13,759 nt of DNA from Lachnospiraceae bacterium UBA7225 (lineage in GTDB: Bacteria; Bacillota; Clostridia; Lachnospirales; Lachnospiraceae). Position numbers and translations under genes: made by a program. Shown piece after piece: positions 5,994 through 13,370 of this stretch. Below the pieces are notes generated by a model. The model had not been told where the DNA came from. It ran no database searches and worked only from the letters and a program-made list of their open reading frames with translations. Each line of letters begins with the position of its first letter. Within the stretch, counting starts at the first letter, position 1. The stretch is taken from assembly GCA_002473385.1 (NCBI GenBank), contig DKTR01000142.1, positions 1 through 13,759 of the forward strand, read 5' to 3'.

Positions 5994-7688
5994 CTACAGT
6001 CTTGCCAGTGCTTTCTCGCCATACCGGAATGCAAAAGCGCGCAGTCCGAAAGCAAGTACGCCAAGAATGAGGATTCCGACGGTCAGGATACCGTAAACAG
6101 GGATCCGCAGCAGATAGAGCCCGATGCAGCCAAGTCCCAGCAGCAGACACAGGACGAGCACGCCGAACATGGTGAGCATAGCGATGACATTCTGCTTGAC
6201 GGCAGCCTGTTCACTGGTCCAGGAAAGCTTCGGCTTCCAGAGGTCGCCGATTAACTGAAAATATCCGACAATGAAAATCGTAAAAACATTGATGGCGAAT
6301 CCTGGTATAAACAGCCATACCGGAGTATGCAGAATCACTGTGCCGGCAGCTATGAGCAAGATCATATACGGCAGCGTAGCCGCGAAACTGAGAGCGATGG
6401 AGCAGAGCATTTTACCCTGAAGCTGCTTTTTGTAAGGAACCGGAATATACTTCATCTCAATAAAATTGCTTCCCTCGCGGGAAATACAGGTGGAGGCTGA
6501 CAGGTTCATTGCGCAGAACAATACCGTAATTCCAAAGACAGTGAGCATGAGGATACCGGAAAACTGCTCTGTATGGAACATGTTCAGAAACTGCGGCATC
6601 TGCTGCAGTGCTGCCGTAAGCTCAGCGGTATTCCCAAGCAGGGGAATGATCAGTGCCACCAGCAAAATGACCGGTACAATAAAAGCAGACAGCACACAGT
6701 TCAGAAAATATACCGGTGTGCGCACCAGCAGCTTCCATTCCCTGGCGGCGCAGCTTCTTACGATGCCGCGAATTTTTAGCGCGCGCGTCTCTTCCGCGGC
6801 GGAAAGCTTTTCGCGTTTCTGAGAAACCTCATTCATACCGGACACCGCTTTCAGATAAAAACGGTTCCCAATCAGAAGAAAGAGAAGAATCGCCGCCAGA
6901 GCGGTCAGTACGTAGAGAAGCAGCATCAGGGGGGCTGTATTCTCCAGAGCGCTTCCGGCAAACCGCAGGTTGGGAAAAAGGTATTCCGCCTGCATGAGCA
7001 GCCGGCTGTTTCCGGTGATGATGGCTACGAGATCCAGATTGTCCAGCGCATCACCGAAGTAGGAGGCAAAGAGCCCTATACTGCTGGAGAGAATGACGAT
7101 CAGAATAGAAAAAAACGTAGTGATCGCCTCTTTCCGCCGCAGCTTTGTGGTGAGCGGCAGAATCAGAACACCGAGCAGACAGCCGTAAATGACCGGCAGC
7201 ACGGGCAGGGCAGCCAGTATGAGCAGAGCAAAAAGAAAATAAGCAGGTCCGTGATGCGCTGCCACACCAATTCCGGCAAACATGGGAATACCGATGGCTG
7301 CGGTAGTGAGGTATTCATACAGCAGCACAGTGGTTACCTTTGCGCCTGCGATCTGCCATGGAGAAAAAGGCATTGGCAGAAGGTATTCGATGTCCTTTGC
7401 GAGAAACAGAACAGACATTGCAAAGGGCAGCGACAGGATCAGCGTAGTAAATGAGAGCAGCAGGAGCGTGATGTCATAGGCAAGGTATTCCAGGTGCAGG
7501 GGGGAGAGGGAATGATACATGCCTCTGGCAAACTGGTAGAGCAGAACCAGCAGCGGTACGATACAGACGGCAATCAGCAGATAGAGTGCCCACTGACCGA
7601 TTATCTGCCGCTTCTTTTTTCCGGCAGGCAGCGCGCTGCCCATTCCGCATTGAAGTAATATTTTTGTAAGCAATAATTCTTTACGCAT
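5994..7688 (-). CDS. ABC-2-type transporter permease
   Basis: Integral membrane protein of 564 residues that should form the transport channel for the ATPase encoded just upstream. The first 30 or so residues are cytoplasmic and basic. About a dozen hydrophobic segments follow in two groups, divided by a charged cytoplasmic loop near residues 275-330 (EVSQKREKLSAAEETR region). The protein resembles the large fused-type ABC permeases of Clostridia rather than small ABC-2 permeases. The start ATG overlaps the ATPase stop codon (ATGCGTAA), and GGAGAT sits 8 bases upstream, so the two are translationally coupled. The substrate is unknown; the MerR regulator at the head of the operon suggests export of a toxic compound or peptide. 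Confidence 0.88.
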   Translation of the reverse strand: MRKELLLTKILLQCGMGSALPAGKKKRQIIGQWALYLLIAVCIVPLLVLLYQFARGMYHSLSPLHLEYLAYDITLLLLSFTTLILSLPFAMSVLFLAKDIEYLLPMPFSPWQIAGAKVTTVLLYEYLTTAAIGIPMFAGIGVAAHHGPAYFLFALLILAALPVLPVIYGCLLGVLILPLTTKLRRKEAITTFFSILIVILSSSIGLFASYFGDALDNLDLVAIITGNSRLLMQAEYLFPNLRFAGSALENTAPLMLLLYVLTALAAILLFLLIGNRFYLKAVSGMNEVSQKREKLSAAEETRALKIRGIVRSCAAREWKLLVRTPVYFLNCVLSAFIVPVILLVALIIPLLGNTAELTAALQQMPQFLNMFHTEQFSGILMLTVFGITVLFCAMNLSASTCISREGSNFIEMKYIPVPYKKQLQGKMLCSIALSFAATLPYMILLIAAGTVILHTPVWLFIPGFAINVFTIFIVGYFQLIGDLWKPKLSWTSEQAAVKQNVIAMLTMFGVLVLCLLLGLGCIGLYLLRIPVYGILTVGILILGVLAFGLRAFAFRYGEKALARL

Positions 7689-8409
7689 GATTCGTCATCT
7701 CCAGAAAAATATTCTCCAGCGACATCCCGCCAGGGTACCCGGCGCGGAGCTGCTCCAGTGTGCCCCGGAACACAATGCGCCCGCGGTTTACAATGGCAAC
7801 ATAGTCGCAGAGCCGCTCGGCAATCTCAAGGATATGTGTGGAAAAAAGAACAGAATTTCCGGCAGCGGCATGCTCGCGCATCATCTCCTTCAGTGCGAAG
7901 GAAGAGCCGGGGTCCAGTCCTGTCAGCGGTTCGTCCAGAATCCAGACGGAAGGGTTGTGCAGAAGGGCACCAATCACCATCAGCTTCTGACGCATACCAT
8001 GCGAATAGCTTATGATCCGACTGGAGAGTGCATCGGTCAACCCGAAGCGGTTGGCGAAAAGATCAATACGTTCCCTGCGCTGAGCCTCCGGAACGTCGTA
8101 GACATCCGCACAGAACCGCAGATATTCGATGCCTTTCAGACGAAGAAATTTATCCGGGGAATCCGAGACAAAGCCAAACTGTTTTTTGGCGGCGATCGGA
8201 TCCTTTACAATATCATGTCCATTGATTTCGATGCTTCCCTCATCGGGTGTTATGATTCCGGTAATCATTTTCAGAGTGGTCGACTTTCCGGCACCGTTTG
8301 GTCCAATAAAGCCGGTGATTTTGCCGTCCGGGATCTCCCAGGTCTGGGAGTCTACGGCTTTTATATTGCTGTTTCCATAGGTTTTGGAAACATTTGTAAG
8401 TGTAATCAT
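7681..8409 (-). CDS. ABC transporter ATP-binding protein
   Basis: Cytoplasmic ATPase subunit of 242 residues. Walker A is GPNGAGKST (36-44) and Walker B is VWILDEP with D159/E160, followed by a D-loop TGLDP and the switch His in STHILE. The signature motif is YSHGMRQ (135-141) instead of LSGGQ. The Q-loop region reads VSDSPD (81-86), with no obvious Gln; both variants are common in this export-type subfamily. The start ATG at 8409 has AGGAGAT 6 bases upstream. It lies 24 bases after the YbjQ-family gene and overlaps the permease gene by 8 bases. It pairs with that permease as a probable exporter. Confidence 0.94.
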   Translation of the reverse strand: MITLTNVSKTYGNSNIKAVDSQTWEIPDGKITGFIGPNGAGKSTTLKMITGIITPDEGSIEINGHDIVKDPIAAKKQFGFVSDSPDKFLRLKGIEYLRFCADVYDVPEAQRRERIDLFANRFGLTDALSSRIISYSHGMRQKLMVIGALLHNPSVWILDEPLTGLDPGSSFALKEMMREHAAAGNSVLFSTHILEIAERLCDYVAIVNRGRIVFRGTLEQLRAGYPGGMSLENIFLEMTNHA

Positions 8410-8433
8410 GGTTTCATCTCCTGTTGGTTAGGG

Positions 8434-8751
8434 TTAGTCTTTCACCCGGACAGCGGTTCCGTATGCGGTTACCTCAGCGGCGCCCTGCATTACGGAGGAA
8501 GAGGTGTAGCGGATATTGATAACTGCATCCGCACCCATCCCTTCGGCATCCTCTGCCATACGCTTCATAGCGATTTTCCGTGCGCCGTCCAGCATTTCTG
8601 TGTAGCTTTCAATTTCGCCTCCGACGATGGTTTTCATACCCGCCATAAAATCCTTCCCAAGATGTTTGGACATTACGACACTTCCTTTTGCAATGCCGAG
8701 CGCATCGGCGATTTCCTTTCCGGGAATATAATCAATATTTAGAAGCAGCAT
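8434..8751 (-). CDS. YbjQ (DUF74) family protein
   Basis: Small soluble protein of 105 residues matching the YbjQ/UPF0145 family. Evidence is the N-terminal IPGKEI, the central SKHLGKDFMAGMKTIVGGEIESYTE region (two overlapping motifs), the helix ARKIAMKRM and the strand GADAVINIRYTSSSV. The family is often called 'heavy-metal-binding', but this member has no Cys at all, so thiol metal binding is not supported. Its function is unknown. The start is the ATG at 8751, with AAAGGAGG 8 bases upstream. A longer in-frame ORF exists, but the ribosome binding site would lie inside it. The first codons overlap the last 20 bases of the MerR gene, so it belongs to the MerR operon. Confidence 0.88.
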   Translation of the reverse strand: MLLLNIDYIPGKEIADALGIAKGSVVMSKHLGKDFMAGMKTIVGGEIESYTEMLDGARKIAMKRMAEDAEGMGADAVINIRYTSSSVMQGAAEVTAYGTAVRVKD

Positions 8752-9379
8752 CTTCTTCTCCTCCTTTAATCTGTTTGATACGCTGCCAGAGTGCCAGCAG
8801 CACACCGATGACAACAGCGAGCAGCATTGCAGCCACTGCTGCGATCAGTAAAAATTCGCCTGTGGATAAGCGTTCTCTTATGGATTCTGCAAGCATAGCG
8901 AACAGAACAATTCCTATAAAAAGAACAACGATGATCGAAGCGGCCACAGGTGCAATGTAATCTTTGCGGTGATCGTGTTTTTTAACATTCATAAAGACAG
9001 CACCCTCCCTTTCCATATGTTTCATTTTTTCCAGATAAAGATCGGCGTCAAGTGCATCAAGAGTCTCGCCGTGTTCCTGCATTTCCCGGCACAGGCACTG
9101 CGCCTTTTCCAGGGATGCCTGCTCACGCTCCAGCACGATAATGTGGCGGCGTGCGCCGTCTTCCATGGTGAGTGTGCCTGCCTGCAGTCTTCGTATCTCT
9201 TCGAGAGGAAACGACAGGCTTCTGAGCAGTTTGATCTTTTTCAGTGTTTCTACGTCTTCCTGTGTGTAATCGCGGTAGCCGTTTTCGCTGCGCCTGGGGG
9301 ACAGCAGACCCTCGTGCTCGTAAAAACGGATATTCTTTTTGGTGATTCCCACCAGTCCCTCTACCTGCTGAATCTTCAA
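8732..9379 (-). CDS. MerR-family regulator with two C-terminal membrane helices
   Basis: Transcription regulator of 215 residues. The MerR winged-helix domain (about 1-70) has KNIRFYEHEGLLSPRR and GYRDYTQEDV. A coiled-coil dimerisation helix follows (about 76-120). Instead of a soluble effector domain there are two hydrophobic helices, about 142-163 and 175-198, ending in a charged tail. The protein is therefore probably tethered to the membrane with its DNA-binding domain in the cytoplasm. The start codon is TTG at 9379, chosen because AGGAGG (9387-9392) sits 7 bases upstream and no ATG start is available in the DNA-binding domain. It heads a four-gene operon and most likely controls its own promoter. 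A membrane-active drug, peptide or envelope stress is a reasonable but unproven signal. Confidence 0.9.
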   Translation of the reverse strand: MKIQQVEGLVGITKKNIRFYEHEGLLSPRRSENGYRDYTQEDVETLKKIKLLRSLSFPLEEIRRLQAGTLTMEDGARRHIIVLEREQASLEKAQCLCREMQEHGETLDALDADLYLEKMKHMEREGAVFMNVKKHDHRKDYIAPVAASIIVVLFIGIVLFAMLAESIRERLSTGEFLLIAAVAAMLLAVVIGVLLALWQRIKQIKGGEEDAASKY

Positions 9380-9398
9380 ATACCCACCTCCTGCTCCA

Positions 9399-9429
9399 AT
9401 CCTACACCTTCCATAAGGGGGAAGGTCAA
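9399..9429 (-). promoter_or_regulatory. MerR-type promoter with 19-bp spacer and dyad operator
   Basis: On the minus strand, TTGACC (9429-9424) and TAGGAT (9404-9399) are 19 bases apart, the over-long spacing typical of promoters activated by MerR-family DNA distortion. The spacer holds a perfect dyad, ACCTTCC - 7 bases - GGAAGGT (9406-9426). It lies just upstream of the MerR gene, indicating autoregulation of the whole operon. Confidence 0.85.
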
Positions 9430-9468
9430 TACTAAGTATATATTATTTTCAAAAAAATAGAAAGATGC

Positions 9469-9498
9469 TTTTCATAGGGGCGGCGCTTATGATAAGAT
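9469..9498 (+). promoter_or_regulatory. tatD: Possible promoter for tatD operon
   Basis: TTTTCA (9469-9474) and TAAGAT (9493-9498) are separated by 18 bases. TATGAT (9488-9493) overlaps it as an alternative -10. Neither is close to consensus; the position, divergent from the MerR promoter and 38 bases before the start codon, is the main support. Confidence 0.35.
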
Positions 9499-9535
9499 GT
9501 AAGAAGAGATATTTACTAAGCGAAGGAGAACAGAC

Positions 9536-10312
9536 ATGATTTTTGATACACATGCACATTATGACGACGAGGCGTTTGATGCTGACCGGGAAAAGCTTCT
9601 GGAGAGTCTGCCGGAGCATGGTATCGGAGCGGTGGTGAATGTTGGCGCGAGTATGCGCGGAGCAAAAGATTCCTGGCGTCTGATGCAGGAGCACGACTTT
9701 ATCTACGGTGCTATCGGCATTCATCCGGATCACGCGGGCGAGATGGACGAAGAGGGGCTGCAGCAGCTGCGTGAGATGCTGCGGCATCCGAAGGCAGTGG
9801 CGGTCGGTGAAATCGGGCTGGATTATTACTGGGACAGGGAGACGCATGAGGTGCAGAAAAAATGGTTTACAGCTCAGATGGAACTTGCACTGGAACTGAA
9901 AAAGCCGATTATCGTACACAGCCGGGAGGCAGCGAAAGATACCTGCGACTGTATTAAAGAGGTGCATGCCGGGAAGCCGGGCTTTGCTGGCGGTGTAATT
10001 CATTGCTATTCCGGCTCGGTGGAGATGGCGCGCGAGTACATCAAAATGGGCTATTATATCGGGATCGGCGGTGTTGTAACATTTAAAAATGCCAGGGTGC
10101 TGAAGGAAGTGGCGGCAGAGATCCCACTGGAGCGGATCGTCACGGAAACCGACTGTCCTTATCTCGCACCGGTGCCATATCGCGGCAAGCGTAACTGCTC
10201 TTTGTATATTCCCTTTATAATAGAAGAAATTGCAAAAATCAAAGGGATGACGCCTTATGAGGTTGAACAGGCAACGTGGAAAAATGCGCGCAGATTATAC
10301 CGGCTGGATTAA
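9536..10312 (+). CDS. tatD: TatD-family metal-dependent hydrolase / deoxyribonuclease
   Basis: Cytoplasmic TIM-barrel hydrolase of 258 residues, a normal length for the family. Predicted metal ligands are H6 and H8 in DTHAHYD, E92 in GEIGLDYYWD, H128 in VHSREA, H156 in IHCYSG and D206 in ETDCPYLAP. Characterised members are 3'-5' exonucleases or D-aminoacyl-tRNA deacylase-like hydrolases; the exact substrate here is not shown. The start ATG has AAGGAG 7 bases upstream. rsmA follows after 12 bases. In many Firmicutes a ribonuclease M5 gene (rnmV) lies between tatD and rsmA; it is absent here. Confidence 0.95.
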   Translation: MIFDTHAHYDDEAFDADREKLLESLPEHGIGAVVNVGASMRGAKDSWRLMQEHDFIYGAIGIHPDHAGEMDEEGLQQLREMLRHPKAVAVGEIGLDYYWDRETHEVQKKWFTAQMELALELKKPIIVHSREAAKDTCDCIKEVHAGKPGFAGGVIHCYSGSVEMAREYIKMGYYIGIGGVVTFKNARVLKEVAAEIPLERIVTETDCPYLAPVPYRGKRNCSLYIPFIIEEIAKIKGMTPYEVEQATWKNARRLYRLD

Positions 10313-10324
10313 TAAAGGAGTATT

Positions 10325-11224
10325 ATGGAAAAACTTTCAAACCCTCAGAAAACTATTGAGGTTATTCAGAAATATGAATTTGCTTTTCAGAAAAAATTTG
10401 GTCAGAACTTTCTGATTGACGGGCATGTCCTCGATAAAATCATCGCGGCTGCCGATATTACGAAGGAAGATTTCGTGCTGGAAATCGGACCGGGTATTGG
10501 AACGATGACACAGTATCTCTCAGAAGCAGCGGGAAAGGTGCTTGCCGTAGAGATCGATAAAATGTTGATACCGATTCTGCAGGAGACGCTTTCCGGCTAT
10601 GAAAATGTAGAAATTTTAAATGATGATATTCTGAAGGTGGACATTGCCGGGCTTGTTGCGGAAAAAAACGGTGGCAGACCAATTAAGGTGGTAGCAAACC
10701 TTCCATATTATATTACGACGCCGATCATCATGGGACTGCTGGAGGGGCATGTACCGGTAAAAAGTATTACGGTGATGGTGCAGAAAGAGGTGGCGCAGCG
10801 GATGCAGGCGCAGCCGGGCAGCAAGGACTACGGGGCGCTGTCCCTGGCGGTGCAGTATTATTGTGAGCCATATATTGCGGCAAATGTGCCGCCGAACTGC
10901 TTTATCCCGCGTCCGAAGGTGGGCAGCGCAGTCATCCGGCTGACAGTGCATAGTGAGCCGCCTGTAAAGACGGGGCAGGAGAAGCTGATGTTCCAGCTTA
11001 TCCGGGCATCATTCAATCAGAGAAGGAAGACGCTGGCGAACGCTCTGAGCAATGCGCCGGAGCTGGATTTTTCAAAAGAGGACATTACGGAGGCAATCAA
11101 TGCGCTGGGAATGCCGGCGGGGGTGCGCGGAGAAACGCTGACGCTTATGCAGTTCGCACAGCTTGCGGATCTGCTTGGAGAGAGGAAAAGAGCTTATGAT
11201 ACGGATTGCAATTGTGGAAGATGA
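10325..11224 (+). CDS. rsmA: 16S rRNA (adenine1518/1519-N6) dimethyltransferase
   Basis: RsmA/KsgA dimethylates two adjacent adenines in the 3'-terminal helix of 16S rRNA during late 30S assembly, using S-adenosylmethionine. The N-terminal FGQNFLID, SAM-binding motif I LEIGPGIGT (residues 52-60), and catalytic motif IV NLPYYITTP starting at N125 are all intact. The C-terminal helical domain contains RASFNQRRKTL. At 299 residues it is slightly longer than many homologues, and its last 9 or so codons overlap the next gene. The start ATG has AAAGGAG 4 bases upstream. It is part of the tatD operon and runs into the two-component genes with a 29-base overlap. Confidence 0.97.
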   Translation: MEKLSNPQKTIEVIQKYEFAFQKKFGQNFLIDGHVLDKIIAAADITKEDFVLEIGPGIGTMTQYLSEAAGKVLAVEIDKMLIPILQETLSGYENVEILNDDILKVDIAGLVAEKNGGRPIKVVANLPYYITTPIIMGLLEGHVPVKSITVMVQKEVAQRMQAQPGSKDYGALSLAVQYYCEPYIAANVPPNCFIPRPKVGSAVIRLTVHSEPPVKTGQEKLMFQLIRASFNQRRKTLANALSNAPELDFSKEDITEAINALGMPAGVRGETLTLMQFAQLADLLGERKRAYDTDCNCGR

Positions 11225-11906
11225 CAGGACAAGCAGGCAGGAACTGACTGACTATATCCGCAGATATGAGCAGGAAAGCGGAGAAACGATTCAGATTACC
11301 AGCTTCGAGGACGGGGAAGATATCGTGACAAATTACCAGGCTGTTTATGATATTATTCTGATGGATATCGAGATGCGTTTTATGGACGGCATGACGGCAG
11401 CGGAGAAAATCCGTGGGATGGACGAAGAGGTCGCAATTATTTTTGTCACAAATATGGCGCAATACGCTATCCGCGGGTATGCGGTGAATGCACTGGATTA
11501 TGTGTTAAAGCCGGTCTCTTATTTTGCTTTTTCCCAGCGGCTGGACCGGGCAGTGAGCCGCATCCGGAAAAAAGAGAAGCACTATCTGGTGATCCGCGTA
11601 AAGGGCGGATCCAAGCGGATCGCGACGGAGGATATCTACTACATAGAGAGCCAGGGGCATACGCTGTTTGTGCATACAAAAGACGGCACGCATGAGACAT
11701 CCGGTACTATGAAGGAGATGGAGGAAAAGCTGGAGTCGTTTCATTTCTGCCGGTGTAATAAGGGTTATCTTGTCAATCTGGAACATGTGGACAGCATCCA
11801 GAATGGCTGCGTGACAGTGGGAGGAGACGCGCTTGCCATTAGTCGTCCCCGCAAAAAAATTTTTCAGGAAACCCTTGCCGCTTATATGAATGAGGTGCTG
11901 CTATGA
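11196..11906 (+). CDS. LytTR-type response regulator
   Basis: Transcription regulator of 236 residues. The receiver domain (1-120) has an acidic pocket at E8-D10, phospho-acceptor D57 in ILMDIEM, T85 in IFVTN and K105 in DYVLKPV. A LytTR DNA-binding domain follows (about 128-232), with EDIYYIESQGHTLFVHT and FCRCNKGYLVNLEHV. This class binds paired 9-bp repeats upstream of promoters; a matching repeat lies at 13297-13326. The start was set at the ATG at 11196, in line with receiver-domain starts (MIRIAIVEDD). The nearest AGAGG is about 10 bases upstream. An in-frame TTG at 11163 would add 11 unneeded residues. It overlaps rsmA by 29 bases and the kinase gene by 4 (ATGA). Confidence 0.93.
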   Translation: MIRIAIVEDDRTSRQELTDYIRRYEQESGETIQITSFEDGEDIVTNYQAVYDIILMDIEMRFMDGMTAAEKIRGMDEEVAIIFVTNMAQYAIRGYAVNALDYVLKPVSYFAFSQRLDRAVSRIRKKEKHYLVIRVKGGSKRIATEDIYYIESQGHTLFVHTKDGTHETSGTMKEMEEKLESFHFCRCNKGYLVNLEHVDSIQNGCVTVGGDALAISRPRKKIFQETLAAYMNEVLL

Positions 11907-13240
11907 TCTTTGATCCTGTAATTCCCAATGTTCCGCGCTATTATACGGCAATTGCAGAATGGCTGGCATGTCTTGTTTATGTTATGATTCTGAAAAAAAG
12001 ATATTCCAGAGAACGGACAGCAGGCATTCTTGCCGGAGGACTGTTTGTCCAGCTCATCATACAGCTTGTAGCGGGGACACTGCCGGAAATTCTCTGGATA
12101 CCGGGCATGCTGCTGGCGGTGACAGCGATGGGCGGTATGATTATGCTCTGCTGTGAGATGTCGCTGAAAAATGCCATGTACAATGCAGTGCGTGCCTTTT
12201 TGCTCGCCGAACTGGCGGCTTCTTTGGAATGGCAGCTCTATTTTTACATGGTGCATGGCAGACCGAATGATGTATTTCACGTACGGCTGTTTTATGTCGT
12301 CGTGACTTACGGGTGTGTTTATTGCATTGCATATATGCTGGAAAAACGGGTACTTGTGGATGGTGATATGCTGCAGGTTTCCACGCGTGAGCTGCTTTCT
12401 GCGGTTATGATCGGTGCACTTGCTTTTCTCATGAGCAATCTGAGCTTTTTATATGAGAATACGCCGTTCAGCAGCAGTATTGAGACAGAAATTTTCAATA
12501 TCCGCACATGGGTTGATCTGGCAGGTTTTTTTATTTTGTATGCTTATCATGCGCTTCTGAACGAGTTTCATTTGCGCTATGAGCGGGATACTATGGAGAA
12601 TATGCTGCAGAACCAGCTCATGCAGTACAAGCTGTCGAGAGAGAGTATCGATCTGGTGAACCGCAAATATCATGATCTGAAGCATCAGATTGCTGTGTTG
12701 CGTGCGGAGAGCAATGCCGATAAGCGCAACGCTTATCTGGATGAGATGGAGAGTGAGATCCAGGTGTACGAGGCACAGAATAAGACGGGAAACGATATTC
12801 TGGACACGGTGCTTACCTCGAAAAGTCTTTATTGCGAAAAGCATAGAATTGGTATTACCTGTGTGGCAGACGGGCAGCTTCTGAATTTTATGGATGTAAT
12901 GGATATCTGCACCATTTTTGGAAACGCGCTGGACAACGCGATTGAGTGCGAGCTGAAGATTCCGGATAAGGGAAAGCGCCTGATTCATCTGTCAGTGGCG
13001 GCAAAAAAGCAGTTTCTGACGATAAATATTGAAAATTACTGTGAAGAGGAGACGGTGTTTAAGGATGGTCTGCCGCTGACATCGAAAAATGACCATGCCT
13101 ATCATGGGTTCGGTGTGAAAAGTATCCAGCACAGTGCGCAGAAATACGGCGGTTCCATGACGGTAAACCAGGAAAAAAACTGGTTCCGTCTGATGGTTTT
13201 AATTCCACTGCCACAAAATGGGCGTGATGCACAAAAATGA
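11903..13240 (+). CDS. GHKL-type membrane histidine kinase (AgrC-like architecture)
   Basis: Sensor kinase of 445 residues and partner of the preceding LytTR regulator. The first 220 or so residues form six or seven hydrophobic segments with short loops and no large extracellular domain. Then come a helical dimerisation segment with phospho-accepting H257 in KYHDLKHQI and a HATPase_c_5-type domain. The domain has an N-box NALDNAIEC (N341) and a glycine motif HGFGVKSI (G402, G404). Kinases of this form often sense peptides or membrane-embedded signals, but I see no pheromone precursor or processing protease in the window. The start overlaps the regulator's stop as ATGA, so translation is coupled. 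A hairpin follows 30 bases after the stop. Confidence 0.92.
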   Translation: MIFDPVIPNVPRYYTAIAEWLACLVYVMILKKRYSRERTAGILAGGLFVQLIIQLVAGTLPEILWIPGMLLAVTAMGGMIMLCCEMSLKNAMYNAVRAFLLAELAASLEWQLYFYMVHGRPNDVFHVRLFYVVVTYGCVYCIAYMLEKRVLVDGDMLQVSTRELLSAVMIGALAFLMSNLSFLYENTPFSSSIETEIFNIRTWVDLAGFFILYAYHALLNEFHLRYERDTMENMLQNQLMQYKLSRESIDLVNRKYHDLKHQIAVLRAESNADKRNAYLDEMESEIQVYEAQNKTGNDILDTVLTSKSLYCEKHRIGITCVADGQLLNFMDVMDICTIFGNALDNAIECELKIPDKGKRLIHLSVAAKKQFLTINIENYCEEETVFKDGLPLTSKNDHAYHGFGVKSIQHSAQKYGGSMTVNQEKNWFRLMVLIPLPQNGRDAQK

Positions 13241-13270
13241 AAAACAAAAATTATGTAATTTATACAAAAT

Positions 13271-13291
13271 AGATTCTGTGATACAGAATCT
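13271..13291 (+). terminator. Hairpin after the tatD-rsmA-two-component operon
   Basis: AGATTCTGT (13271-13279) is perfectly complementary to ACAGAATCT (13283-13291), with a 3-base GAT loop. It is preceded by an A-rich run but followed only by TTGG, so the U-tract is poor. Partial or inefficient termination is plausible. Confidence 0.5.
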
Positions 13292-13296
13292 TGGCG

Positions 13297-13326
13297 ACAA
13301 TTTGCGCAGGAAAAAGAACAGTTTGT
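13297..13326 (+). promoter_or_regulatory. Candidate LytTR-regulator binding site (9-bp direct repeats, 12-bp gap)
   Basis: ACAATTTGC (13297-13305) and ACAGTTTGT (13318-13326) are direct repeats with a 12-base gap, a 21-base period. The second fully fits the published LytTR half-site pattern [TA][AC][CA]GTTN[AG][TG]; the first fits at 7 of 9 positions. The site lies about 30 bases before an extended -10 element and directly downstream of the LytTR/kinase pair. Binding by that regulator is inference. Confidence 0.5.
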
Positions 13327-13355
13327 GAAAAGAGTGTGTCCTAAAAAGGAAATTG

Positions 13356-13364
13356 TGGTATATT
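13356..13364 (+). promoter_or_regulatory. Extended -10 promoter for the lipoprotein gene
   Basis: TGG followed by TATATT (13356-13364) forms an extended -10 element. At the -35 position (13336-13341) there is no good match, which fits a promoter that needs an activator. The start would be near 13371, at the foot of the leader helix described next. Confidence 0.5.
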
Positions 13365-13370
13365 TTTCAC

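Noticed and set aside
7687..8742. 351-residue plus-strand ORF opposite the ATPase and YbjQ genes
   Set aside because: It covers parts of two minus-strand genes with clear families and good start sites, and its translation is rich in His/Cys without domain features, typical of an antisense frame.
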